NCBI GenBank assembly: GCA_902825945.1
Contig: CADECY010000009.1
Location: forward strand, 62,001-126,000
Length of the DNA: 64,000 bases
Origin: an uncultured Acidobacteriota bacterium
GTDB lineage: Bacteria; Acidobacteriota; Terriglobia; Bryobacterales; Bryobacteraceae
Reading direction: 5' to 3'
Below, piece by piece: positions 10,662-19,130 of the stretch (the stretch's first letter is position 1; the number at the start of each line of letters is the position of its first letter). The translations under genes and the position numbers were made by a program. A model generated the notes under the pieces. It did not search any database and was not told the DNA's origin. It saw only the letters and a list, made by a program, of their open reading frames with translations.

Positions 10662-13600
10662 AGCTGACCACGCCGGATCCGCCCGGTGTGTTCGACCAAG
10701 GCAGCCAGCCCGTGTCCGACGACGGCTCACACACCGCGTTCGGTGCGCACGCGCGAACCGCGCCCACATAGGAGCCCGGTGTCAACTGCAGGTCCACTCT
10801 CGTGCCTGACGTCACGCCCGTGAATCCGCCCATGAAAAACTGGTAGATCGTCGAGTCGAGCAGCGGAGTCCAACCCAATGCCACCGGTCCCGCCTTCTGC
10901 GTGCTCCCATAGGTCGGGCTGACGAGCGTCGCATGCTGTGGCGCCGTACCCCGAACCGTGAAGCCGCTCGGCGGACCCTGCACTTGATTCGGCCCCGGAT
11001 TGGCGATCACCACGATGTCGTAACGCGTGCCCGGCGAAAAGTACGCGCCGTAAAAATTCGCCGTGGTCAAGACGTCGAGCGCAGCGGACTGCCGTCCCAT
11101 GTCCTGCACGTACAAACGATACGTCGTGTTGCTCCCGTTATCGCCGCCCACCCGATTCCACGTGATCAGCACCACCGGACCGTTGATCACATCCCCCGAG
11201 GCGGGCGAACCCACCAGGGGCGCCGAACCACTCGGGCCCGGAACCGAAACACCGGCCGGCGCACTATTCGCCCTGCATCCATCGCCGTTGCATCCCGCCA
11301 CGAACGCGAACAGCTGACCCGCCGGAGCCGGCAGCGTAATCGATGTCGTCGAAACACGCGTCGAAGCCACTGTCAGCGGACTCCCGCCGGGGCCGCCCGA
11401 AGGCTGTACCAGTTGCACCAGATAAAGGTCCGCGCCCGGAATCGCATTCCACGCCAGCGCCACTTGGTTCCCGCTCGCGTTTGCCCTCGAGATCGTAGGC
11501 GAGGTGTTCGCCACGGGCGCCAGGTCTACCGTGAAGATCACGGCTTCTGACCACGCTCCGCATCCCGCCGCGCACGCTCGCACGCGCACCTGATAGTCGG
11601 CGCTGCGAAACGAATAGATCGTCGAAACCTCCGGCGCGAGCACTCTGATCTGCAATTCGGTGACGTTCAGCGTCAGGTTGATCACCTGCACCTCGTACGA
11701 AGCCGCACCCGTAACCGCGCTCCATCGCAGTGCGTGCGTGGAAGTCGTGAGTACCGGATTGCTCGTGGGAAACACGATCGCGGGCGCCCCCGAAGGCGCG
11801 GTCTGCCCCACACGGAACCGCCGGAACGAGTACGGACACACCGTACCCGGGCCCACGCAAGCGATCGCCGCGGTGAAGTCGCCGTTCGGGAGATTCACCA
11901 GTAGCGAAGACACGCTACCGGGTACCGTGCCCAGAAAGAATGTCGAGGCATCGGCGTAAATCCGCACGTTGTATCCCGCCGCTCCGGCCACCGGCTGCCA
12001 CGAAAGCGTCACGCCCGAGACGGTGATCGTCTCACCTGGACTCGGCTGCAGGATCGTGAGAGCCGGCGCGGCAACCGGGTCGATCTTCATCAGGAAGCCC
12101 TCGGTCGTTCCCGAATTAGTCAACGGTTTGGCCAGCCCATTCACGATCGGAGGCAGATCCTTCGATGCCGTGAAGCCCGCCAGCCAAACACCGCCGGAAG
12201 AGTCCACGGCGACATCGGTGCCGAAGTCCGGGCGCGCTCCTCCGATCGGAGTCGAAAGCGCCGCGTTATTCCCGGCGGGCACCAGCTTCATCAGAAACGC
12301 ATCCTCTCCGCCTGGGGCGAACGGCGGCAACCCGGCCACCGGATCGATCAACGGCCAGGCGCCCACGGTCCGTCCCGTGACGTAGACATTGCCCGCCGCA
12401 TCGGCCGCGATTCCGTTCGCCTCACTCACGGGCTGATCGTTGAGAAAGGTGGAGAAGATCAACTGTCCGCCGCCCGGTGCGAGCTTCAGGGCCACTGCGT
12501 CGGGCCCCAGCGAATTCGCCGGCCGCGTTCGATACGGATTGGCGAGCGGAAAATTGCTCGACCAGGTCGCCGCCGCCGCATACAGTGCGCCCGCCGCGTC
12601 GCGATGGATTCCGCCCGCGATCTCGGTGTCGTTGCCGCCGAGATAGGTCGAGTAGGAAAGCGTTACCGGACCCGCACCCTGCGGTGCCACCCGCGTGAAG
12701 AAGAGGTCGGTGGAGCCGGCGTTCGCCGGTTGCAGCGCGTTCGCGACCGGGAAATCCGTCGAATCGGTTTCCCCGAAGACATGCGCCGCCCCCGAGGCGT
12801 CCACCGAAAGTCCGCGCACGAAATCGTTTCGCGCGCCGGCGAGATAGGTCGAGTACTGCAGCGCCGATCCGCCCGGCGAGAATTTCGCGAGGAAACCATC
12901 GTGCAGTGCGCGTCTGGTCTGAAACGGATTCAGCAGCGATAGATTCGACGAGGTGCTGTTGCCCGCGACATAGACGTTACCCAGCCCATCGGTGCCGATG
13001 CCGAACGCTCCATCATAGCCGTCGCCACCGAAGTAGCTCGAAAAGGAGAGCGCAGTTCCAGCCGGCGAAAGCTTCAGGAAAAATGCCTCCGTTCCGCCGC
13101 GATTCAGGGACTGCGCCGCGCCAGCGATCGGGAAGTCCGTGGATGAAGTCTCACCCGCCACATATGCCGCGCCGCTCGCGTCCACCGAAATCGCGAGGGC
13201 TTCGTCAACGAAGCTGCCACCCAAGTAGGTGCTGTAAAGCAGCGTGCCCGAGGGCGAAAACTTCGAGACGAATACGTCGGCCGTGTTCGTGCCGGCGATC
13301 GTCGAACGGAACGCGTTCGCCACCGGAAAGTTCGCCGACGTAGTCGACCCGGTGACGTAGGCATTCCCCGCCGCGTCCACCGCGATTCGCCGAACGGCAT
13401 CCTCGCCCGCTCCGCCCAGGTACGTCGAGAACACCACCACCGGATCGACGGTCAGTGGCTTCGAACGGTCGTAATCCGCGATCGCGATGCGCACCTCGCC
13501 GCGCTCCATCGCGAATTTCGCCGCGATCTCCATACCGTCCTGATAGACGCGCGGACGCCGGTGGCGAATCTCTTCTTCACCTGCGCGCAACACGAGGTCG

Positions 13601-14028
13601 CCGTCGTCACCGATCCGCGCCGAAGCACCTTCGAACGTAAGCCGGATCGAGTCCGGATCGGCTCCCGGCGCCACTTCGAAGTCGTACTCGAGGCCCGTCA
13701 CCCGTGCGTGGAACACCAGATCGATCCCTTCATAGACACAGCGCCGCGTGAGCCGCCCGTAGCGCGGTACTCCCGCGCGCCAACGCGATGGGTCGGCGCC
13801 GAGGAAGTACGAAATCGAACCCGGTAGCTGGTCCGACGCCGCGAACTCCATCCCCGCGCGGCCGCCCTGCAGCCGCATCCGGACCCGCGCCCTGCCCGCC
13901 GCGAATACCGCGCCGCCGTCATCGAACAGCACATGGCCGCGCGGCGCACGCGCGATCCACCGGATCTCCGGCGGCGCCTGCCCCACGTTCGGCTCGAAAT
14001 GCATCAGCAACAACAGCGGCGCCAGCAT
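10645..14028 (-). CDS. Secreted SBBP-repeat beta-propeller protein with Fn3-like modules
   Basis: 1127 residues. Residues 10-190 match the N-terminal domain often placed before SBBP repeats (FEPNVGQAPPEIRWIARAP, then YFLGADPSRWRAGVPRY). From residue 199 I count seven SBBP repeats of about 60 residues, each with a STYLGG-like turn, a D.aGn.YVtG strand and an (N/D)FP end; seven fits one closed propeller. From about residue 650 to the end, four or five fibronectin-type or Ig-like modules carry ALxW and YxVQ patterns. The leader LAPLLLLMH is very short; an in-frame stop just upstream excludes a longer start, so export is likely but not proven. It is probably a cell-surface binding or adhesion protein. 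It converges with prmA, overlapping by 17 bases. Confidence 0.82.
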   Translation of the reverse strand: MLAPLLLLMHFEPNVGQAPPEIRWIARAPRGHVLFDDGGAVFAAGRARVRMRLQGGRAGMEFAASDQLPGSISYFLGADPSRWRAGVPRYGRLTRRCVYEGIDLVFHARVTGLEYDFEVAPGADPDSIRLTFEGASARIGDDGDLVLRAGEEEIRHRRPRVYQDGMEIAAKFAMERGEVRIAIADYDRSKPLTVDPVVVFSTYLGGAGEDAVRRIAVDAAGNAYVTGSTTSANFPVANAFRSTIAGTNTADVFVSKFSPSGTLLYSTYLGGSFVDEALAISVDASGAAYVAGETSSTDFPIAGAAQSLNRGGTEAFFLKLSPAGTALSFSSYFGGDGYDGAFGIGTDGLGNVYVAGNSTSSNLSLLNPFQTRRALHDGFLAKFSPGGSALQYSTYLAGARNDFVRGLSVDASGAAHVFGETDSTDFPVANALQPANAGSTDLFFTRVAPQGAGPVTLSYSTYLGGNDTEIAGGIHRDAAGALYAAAATWSSNFPLANPYRTRPANSLGPDAVALKLAPGGGQLIFSTFLNDQPVSEANGIAADAAGNVYVTGRTVGAWPLIDPVAGLPPFAPGGEDAFLMKLVPAGNNAALSTPIGGARPDFGTDVAVDSSGGVWLAGFTASKDLPPIVNGLAKPLTNSGTTEGFLMKIDPVAAPALTILQPSPGETITVSGVTLSWQPVAGAAGYNVRIYADASTFFLGTVPGSVSSLLVNLPNGDFTAAIACVGPGTVCPYSFRRFRVGQTAPSGAPAIVFPTSNPVLTTSTHALRWSAVTGAASYEVQVINLTLNVTELQIRVLAPEVSTIYSFRSADYQVRVRACAAGCGAWSEAVIFTVDLAPVANTSPTISRANASGNQVALAWNAIPGADLYLVQLVQPSGGPGGSPLTVASTRVSTTSITLPAPAGQLFAFVAGCNGDGCRANSAPAGVSVPGPSGSAPLVGSPASGDVINGPVVLITWNRVGGDNGSNTTYRLYVQDMGRQSAALDVLTTANFYGAYFSPGTRYDIVVIANPGPNQVQGPPSGFTVRGTAPQHATLVSPTYGSTQKAGPVALGWTPLLDSTIYQFFMGGFTGVTSGTRVDLQLTPGSYVGAVRACAPNAVCEPSSDTGWLPWSNTPGGSGVVSFTVIP

Positions 14029-14067
14029 CGCAGATCAATGTAGCACTGCGTGACGTACAATCCGAGT

Positions 14068-15855
14068 ATGCTATCCGCCCGATTCTCCGTGGCCGCCGCC
14101 GGACTCGCGCTGAGCGCCATCGCGTTCGCGCAACAAAGTCAACAGACGATGATCTGGCCCATTCGCGGACATCGCGACATGGTGGCCGCCGCGAACAACT
14201 TCGAGGTCGAGGCCGGATACCGCATGCTGCTGCAGGGCGGCAACGCGATCGACGCGGGCGTCGCCGCTACTCTCGTGGCCGCGGTGACCGAGCAGGCCCG
14301 CTTCGGCCTCGGCGGCGAAATGCCGCTCATCATCAAGATGGCCGGCAAACCGCCGCGCGTCATCAGCGGTGTCGGCGTCGCGCCGGCAAAGGCGACCGCC
14401 GCCTATTACAAGTCCCGCAAAGCGGAACCGTGGGAAGACGCAAACAACCTCGCGCCCATCCCCTTCACGGGCCTGCACGGCGTGATCACCCCCGGTGTCT
14501 TCGACGGACTCATGCTCGCGCTCGAAGACCACGGCACCATGTCCTTCGAGAAAGTCGCGGCGCCCGCGATCGAATACGCGAGCGAAGGCTTCCCGCTCGG
14601 CGAAGAGTTCGTCAGCTTTATCCGGACCAACGTTCGCATCCTTGAACTCTGGCCATCATCACGCGATTTCTTCATGCCCACGGGCAAGGCTCCCGGGCGC
14701 GGCGAACTTTGGAAGGGAACCGCGTTGGCCAATACCCTCCAGGAACTCGTGCGCGCTGAGAAGAAGGCCCGCGGCAATCGCGCGAAGAAGATCCACGCCG
14801 TGCGCGACTATTTTTATCGCGGACCGCTCGGCAAGAAGATCGCCGCCTACTCGGAATCGAACGGTGGCCCCATGACCTTCGACGACATGAAGAACTTCAA
14901 GGCCGAGTACGACGATCCGCGGACCACCGAGTATCGCGGCTACACGATCGTCAAGCCCGGCTTCTGGACGCAAGGTCCCGTGATGCTGCAGGCGCTGAAC
15001 ATCCTCGAAGGCTACGACTTGAAGTCGATGGGCCACAACAGCCCGCAATACCTGCACACCGTGCTCGAGGCGGTCAAACTCGCCTTCGCCGATCGCGACC
15101 GCTACTACGGCGACCCGAAGTTCTCGAAGATCCCGGAAGAGACGCTGCTCTCGAAGACCTACGCCGCCGAACGCCGTAAGCTGATCGACCCGAATCGCGC
15201 CTCGATGGAACATCGCCCCGGCGCCTTTGGCGGAGCCGCTCCTATGCCCACCGGCGGCGGCAACTCCGCGGGCGTGCAGGACACCACCTGCGTCAACGTG
15301 GCGGACCGCTGGGGGAACCTCTTCAACGCCACCCCGAGCGGAGCCTGGCTGCCCTCGGTGATCGCGGGCGATACGGGAGTCCCGCTGAGCTCGCGCCTGC
15401 AGTCGTTCGTGCTCACCGAAGGCCACGCCAACATGCTGCGCCCCGGTGCCCGGCCGCGCGTGACGCTGAGTCCGACGATGGTGTTGAAGGACGGCAAGCC
15501 GTTCCTGGTCATGTCGACCCCCGGCGGTGACAACCAGGACCAGGCGATGCTGCAAGTGCTGTTGAACATCATCGAGTTCGGCATGATCCCGCAGGAAGCC
15601 GCCGAGGCCCCCCGCTTCCAGACCGAACACTTTTACGCATCGTTCGCCTATCACGAATTCGTGCCGGGCAAGGTGAATCTGGAGAAGCGCATCCCCGCGG
15701 ATGTGATCGCCAAGATGAAGGAACTCGGCCACAAAGTGGATGTCCGCGGTGAGTGGAGCAACGGTTCGGCGCCAACGGTGATCCTGGTTCGCGAAGGTGG
15801 GGTCCTGGATGGAGCGGCGGATCCGAGGCGAGGGCGCTTCATTATCGGCAGGTAG
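14068..15855 (+). CDS. ggt: Gamma-glutamyltranspeptidase
   Basis: 595 residues from the ATG at 14068, which gives a clean signal peptide (MLSARFSVAAAGLALSAIAFAQ). It cleaves gamma-glutamyl bonds such as that of glutathione, or transfers the group, in the periplasm. GGTs are Ntn-hydrolases that cut themselves before a threonine; here that is the first Thr of DTTCVNVADRWGN, with the downstream glycine motif STPGGDNQDQAMLQVLLN matching the GG that forms the oxyanion hole. The large-subunit half has the conserved GGNAIDAGVAATL and GLGGEMPLI. Cys replaces the usual His after TT, which is seen in some relatives. It is divergent from the SBBP gene, with no obvious operon partner. Confidence 0.93.
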   Translation: MLSARFSVAAAGLALSAIAFAQQSQQTMIWPIRGHRDMVAAANNFEVEAGYRMLLQGGNAIDAGVAATLVAAVTEQARFGLGGEMPLIIKMAGKPPRVISGVGVAPAKATAAYYKSRKAEPWEDANNLAPIPFTGLHGVITPGVFDGLMLALEDHGTMSFEKVAAPAIEYASEGFPLGEEFVSFIRTNVRILELWPSSRDFFMPTGKAPGRGELWKGTALANTLQELVRAEKKARGNRAKKIHAVRDYFYRGPLGKKIAAYSESNGGPMTFDDMKNFKAEYDDPRTTEYRGYTIVKPGFWTQGPVMLQALNILEGYDLKSMGHNSPQYLHTVLEAVKLAFADRDRYYGDPKFSKIPEETLLSKTYAAERRKLIDPNRASMEHRPGAFGGAAPMPTGGGNSAGVQDTTCVNVADRWGNLFNATPSGAWLPSVIAGDTGVPLSSRLQSFVLTEGHANMLRPGARPRVTLSPTMVLKDGKPFLVMSTPGGDNQDQAMLQVLLNIIEFGMIPQEAAEAPRFQTEHFYASFAYHEFVPGKVNLEKRIPADVIAKMKELGHKVDVRGEWSNGSAPTVILVREGGVLDGAADPRRGRFIIGR

Positions 15856-16188
15856 AGGCCCGAAGGAACGATTCCGCGCGCGAACATGCCCATCGGTTGC
15901 TCGGCCGGCTTGATCCGGGGCGCTTGGCCGCTGGAGCCAGAGCAACGAGCCAATCCCTCATGAGCCGGTGCTTTCCGCGGTGAACTGTTACGAATGCCGG
16001 TTCCTCTACCCTTCATCGAATTTTCTGAGCAGTGACGATCAGGAATTCATGCGCCATCCGTTCGAAGCGCTGCAAGCGAGGATTTTGGGCCCGTTGGCCC
16101 CGCCCGGTTCTTACGATTGAACGCCGCGCGCAGTGGCGGAAGGATTTGAAGCTCGATCAGATTCTCGAATCCAACCGCCGGCACCGCG
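15856..16188. other. Intergenic stretch, no supported gene
   Basis: Lies between the ends of ggt and the convergent secreted-protein gene. Apart from the weak 46-codon frame at 15980-16120 I see no gene, tRNA, repeat or clear terminator. Confidence 0.5.
15980..16120 (+). CDS. Possible 46-residue small protein with a CxxC motif
   Basis: A GTG-started frame reading VNCYECRFLYPSSN and ending in LGPLAPPGSYD. Its composition looks more like a protein than the surrounding shadow frames: low arginine, several aromatic residues, and an N-terminal CYEC that could bind a metal. There is no good ribosome binding site and no neighbour in the same direction after ggt, which ends 124 bases earlier. It could equally be a relic or chance. 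Confidence 0.22.
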   Translation: MNCYECRFLYPSSNFLSSDDQEFMRHPFEALQARILGPLAPPGSYD

Positions 16189-17925
16189 CTACCGGTCCCA
16201 CGGAAACGCGAGCACTGGCTGGTTGACGTAGCGCTTCATCTCGATCCGCAGCCGCACGCCCGCGCCATTCGCCAGGCGCACAGTGAAGTGGGTCGAGTTC
16301 ACGGAATACTTGCGATCGCCGATCGTCACCCCGGTCGCGGTGTGCTCCCCATAGGCTCCCGTCTGGACCACCACCGTGCGATCCACGGTTTGGCTCAGAT
16401 TCACGAGGGTCACCGAAACCGCGCCGTCTTCGAGCGAATCCACCAGTGCCGCGACGTCCTCGGGTAATCCCGCGCGGCGGCGATCGAGATCGAAGTACCG
16501 CAGACGAGCGTGAATCAAGCTGCCGGAGGTGCCTGGTTCGTTCGCGCCGTTCATCAACTGCACGAGTGGGGTGGTGACCACCGGCGTGTAACGCTGCGCG
16601 TGATCGGAGGCGCGCATGTCGGGTGTCGAGGCATCGTTGCGGAATCGCTGCACGCGGCGGCGCACGTCTGACATTCCGGCGCGCAGTGTTTCTTCCGGAT
16701 AGGCGGGACGCTTGCCAGCGAGATAAGCCATCCACGGATCGCCTGCCACCAAGCGGTCCGGCGGGCGCGCCGTGTCCATCGCCCAGAGCCATAGATCGCG
16801 CTGCACGTCGAAGTGCTGGTTCGGGCCGTAACCCCACCAGCCGTTGTCGCCGTGTTTGTTCGGAAGCAGGATTCGTCCGTTCTCCTCGCGTTTGGCGGCG
16901 TACAGGTTCGCGAGCTGGCGCTTCAGCGGCTCGAAATAGGACGCGTCCCGGGAGAGCAGAAACGCGTTGCCCATCGCGATCCGTACACCGCGCATGTAGT
17001 AGTTGCGCGAACTCGTCGTCGAATCGAAGTTCCAGCCGAACGTGCCGCCATACCACTTGCCGCCCCACTCACCGCCGATCGTGCCATCGAGCCCGATATT
17101 CGTCGGAACGTTGCCTTGATTGGCGAGAATGCGATCGCGCCACGCACCCGTGTACTCGAGAACCCAGTCGCGATGGCGTGCATCACCCGTCAGCAGGTAC
17201 GCGTTGATGCCGAGCGTGGAAGCGCACAAATTCAGCGGATGATCGCCGCGGATGTTCGCCGCGGTCTTGTATCGCGTGTGGCGGTCGGAGCCGGGCTCGG
17301 TCTCTCCGCCCCAATCGTAAACGGACGCTGTCGTGATCTTCGATCCCCGGCTGCCGTTGTGGAGGCTGCGGATGATCTTGTGCTGCTTGTCGTAGTTGGG
17401 TGCCAGCCGGTCGGAGCCATCGTAGAATCCCGCGAACCGCACCGCGCGCTGACGATAGGTGCGATCACCCGGCCGGCAAAGTCCATAGTGATAGAACGCG
17501 GCGAGCCCTTCGCCGTTGTGCTCCCAGTCGAACGCGGTGGGGAACTCGCGCCAGTACATACCGTTCTTCGCCATCTCCGTGCTCGGAGCCTTGGCCTTTT
17601 GATACTGGTCGAGATGGCCCTCCCAGATCCTTTCGTACAGCGCGAGGATCCGTTCATCGGCGCCGAGCGCGTAGGCGAGCGGCCAGTTGTGGAACGTCTC
17701 CATCACGTCGTCCGGACCGTCGTTTCCACCCCATCGCTCGAGCGCGCGGAAGTGCCCGCGAGAATCGACATACTTGGCGGCGAACTCCACCGCCGCGTCC
17801 ACCGAGGCCTTCAGCAGAGCGCGTTCCGCGTAGGCCCACTCGGGAGGCGCCATCGGCGTATCGATGCGGATCACCTCGGCGGACGAGGTGATCGCGGAAA
17901 GGATCAGAATCGCGCGGAATCTCAT
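16189..17925 (-). CDS. Secreted protein, probable alpha/alpha-barrel enzyme-like fold, function unknown
   Basis: 578 residues with a short signal peptide (MRFRAILILSAITSSAEV). Regularly spaced helices with aromatic and acidic residues (GNDGPDDVMETFHNWPLAYALG, HPLNLCASTLGINAYLLTGD, WVLEYTGAWRDRI, GWWGYGP) look like an alpha/alpha toroid of the kind used by polysaccharide lyases and unsaturated glycosidases. The last 120 residues are beta-rich. I cannot name the family and see no assured catalytic set. It converges on ggt across 333 bases and lies downstream of the aldolase at 17994 on the same strand, 68 bases away, so the two may be cotranscribed for carbohydrate breakdown. Confidence 0.68.
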   Translation of the reverse strand: MRFRAILILSAITSSAEVIRIDTPMAPPEWAYAERALLKASVDAAVEFAAKYVDSRGHFRALERWGGNDGPDDVMETFHNWPLAYALGADERILALYERIWEGHLDQYQKAKAPSTEMAKNGMYWREFPTAFDWEHNGEGLAAFYHYGLCRPGDRTYRQRAVRFAGFYDGSDRLAPNYDKQHKIIRSLHNGSRGSKITTASVYDWGGETEPGSDRHTRYKTAANIRGDHPLNLCASTLGINAYLLTGDARHRDWVLEYTGAWRDRILANQGNVPTNIGLDGTIGGEWGGKWYGGTFGWNFDSTTSSRNYYMRGVRIAMGNAFLLSRDASYFEPLKRQLANLYAAKREENGRILLPNKHGDNGWWGYGPNQHFDVQRDLWLWAMDTARPPDRLVAGDPWMAYLAGKRPAYPEETLRAGMSDVRRRVQRFRNDASTPDMRASDHAQRYTPVVTTPLVQLMNGANEPGTSGSLIHARLRYFDLDRRRAGLPEDVAALVDSLEDGAVSVTLVNLSQTVDRTVVVQTGAYGEHTATGVTIGDRKYSVNSTHFTVRLANGAGVRLRIEMKRYVNQPVLAFPWDR

Positions 17926-17993
17926 GGAAGGGGCATGCTAGCATGAAGCGCCTGATTCCGTCCCGCCAATAGCGCTTTCTCAGCGCCATCCCG

Positions 17994-18779
17994 CTACAGT
18001 GGATTGACCGTGTCGAGCGCCGTCACCAGTTCCTTCGCCTTCTCGAACAGCATTCCGGTGTCAGACGAGCAGCCGAGGAAACGCATGCCTCGCTCTTTCC
18101 AGAACTTCGCCAACTGCAGCGTCCGGGTCTGCGTTCCCGGCACGATTCCCTTGGCGTTGCACGTGTCGCGGATCGCCTCCATTGCCTCGACGATCTTCGG
18201 ATGCTGGAATTCGCCGGGGACACCGAATGAGATCGAGAGATCGGCCGGCCCGACCATCACCGCGTCGATTCCGGGCACCGAGAGCAACTCGTCGCGCATC
18301 TCGAAGGCTCGCTTGGTTTCGATCTGCAGCACGACGAGCGTGTTCGCGTTCACGTGCTCGATCATCTGCGGCATCGTAGCCGGAACATGGTCGATGTGGA
18401 ATGCGCTCAGCCCGAAGCCGCGCGTTCCCGCCGGCGGGAACCGGCACCAACCCACGGCCTTTTCGAGCAGGCTCACGTCTTCGACGCGCGGGAAGATGAT
18501 CCCCTGCGAACCGCAGTCGAGCGCGCGCGCGACGAGCGAATATTGAAGATCGGCCACGCGTACGATCGGCGTGAAATTGACGCTCGGAGCGATGCGGCAC
18601 AGGTCCTGGATGGTCTCGATACCGAAGCCACCGTGTTCGCAGTCGATGAAGGCCCAATGGAATCCGGCCTGTGCGAAGATCTTCAGAACGTCCTGCGAGC
18701 GGAACTGTCCGAAGTTCGTGCCGTACTGTACCTTGCCCTCGGCGAGAGCCTTCTTTACGAGATTGACGCGCATGTTCAT
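17994..18779 (-). CDS. HpcH/HpaI-family class II aldolase
   Basis: 261 residues. These metal-dependent aldolases split 2-keto-3-deoxy acids to pyruvate plus an aldehyde. The family motifs are visible: FIDCEHGGFG (about 43-52, metal and base region), GIIFPRVED (about 93-101), VVLQIETKRAFEMRD with the metal-binding Glu, and VMVGPADLSISFGVPG with the metal-binding Asp. The substrate cannot be told from sequence; sugar-derived 2-keto acids are likely given the secreted carbohydrate proteins around it. It starts at the tandem MNM end near 18779. Downstream, 68 bases on, is the secreted toroid protein; upstream is the gene relic at 18821. Confidence 0.9.
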   Translation of the reverse strand: MNMRVNLVKKALAEGKVQYGTNFGQFRSQDVLKIFAQAGFHWAFIDCEHGGFGIETIQDLCRIAPSVNFTPIVRVADLQYSLVARALDCGSQGIIFPRVEDVSLLEKAVGWCRFPPAGTRGFGLSAFHIDHVPATMPQMIEHVNANTLVVLQIETKRAFEMRDELLSVPGIDAVMVGPADLSISFGVPGEFQHPKIVEAMEAIRDTCNAKGIVPGTQTRTLQLAKFWKERGMRFLGCSSDTGMLFEKAKELVTALDTVNPL

Positions 18780-18820
18780 TCAGGATAACGCGGGAGGTTT
18801 CGCTCTCGAGCGGGAATCTA

Positions 18821-18928
18821 TTGCCCTCGTCTGCTGACTCCTCCGATCGCGACCTGGTGCTCGACGCCGCTCAACGCGCTATCCGTTACCGGGAGTCGCT
18901 CGGCCAATCCCGCGTTCCTCTACCCGAG
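18821..18928 (+). pseudogene. Relic of a PLP-dependent decarboxylase gene (N-terminal fragment)
   Basis: Translated from the TTG at 18821, the frame contains SSDRDLVLDAAQRAIRYRES and then RVPLPE. This matches the start of the intact decarboxylase at 24606 (SDRDLLLDAAQRAIRYREAL ... RVPLPE) almost residue for residue and closely at the DNA level. About 17 residues are missing between the two blocks. Homology stops at about 18928; the rest of the enzyme, including the PLP lysine, is absent. It is in the same orientation as the intact gene, the two bracketing the receptor/LamG pair. Confidence 0.75.
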
Positions 18929-19130
18929 ATGGACGCGACCCGCGTGCGGATCTCGATCTACTTGCCGCTGGTGGCGTGCCTGTCGTTGATCCGGAGCTTC
19001 GGTACGAACCTCGCGCGCTGTTCAGCTCGACCGGGGCCTTCTTCGGCGAAGCGGCCGGCGCGCAGCCGCTCCCGATGGGTCTGAACACTGTTGTCGTGGC
19101 GGGCGGAGTCCTGGTGGCGAGCGCAGCAGC
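18929..19130. other. Intergenic remnant sequence after the decarboxylase relic
   Basis: No intact gene. A plus-strand frame from about 18950 reads DLDLLAAGGVPVVDPELR and later FSSTGAFFGEAAGAQ and GLNTVVVAGGVLVASAA, which looks protein-like but has no start and runs into the antisense of the receptor gene. It may be more decayed coding sequence. No terminator was recognised. Confidence 0.4.
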
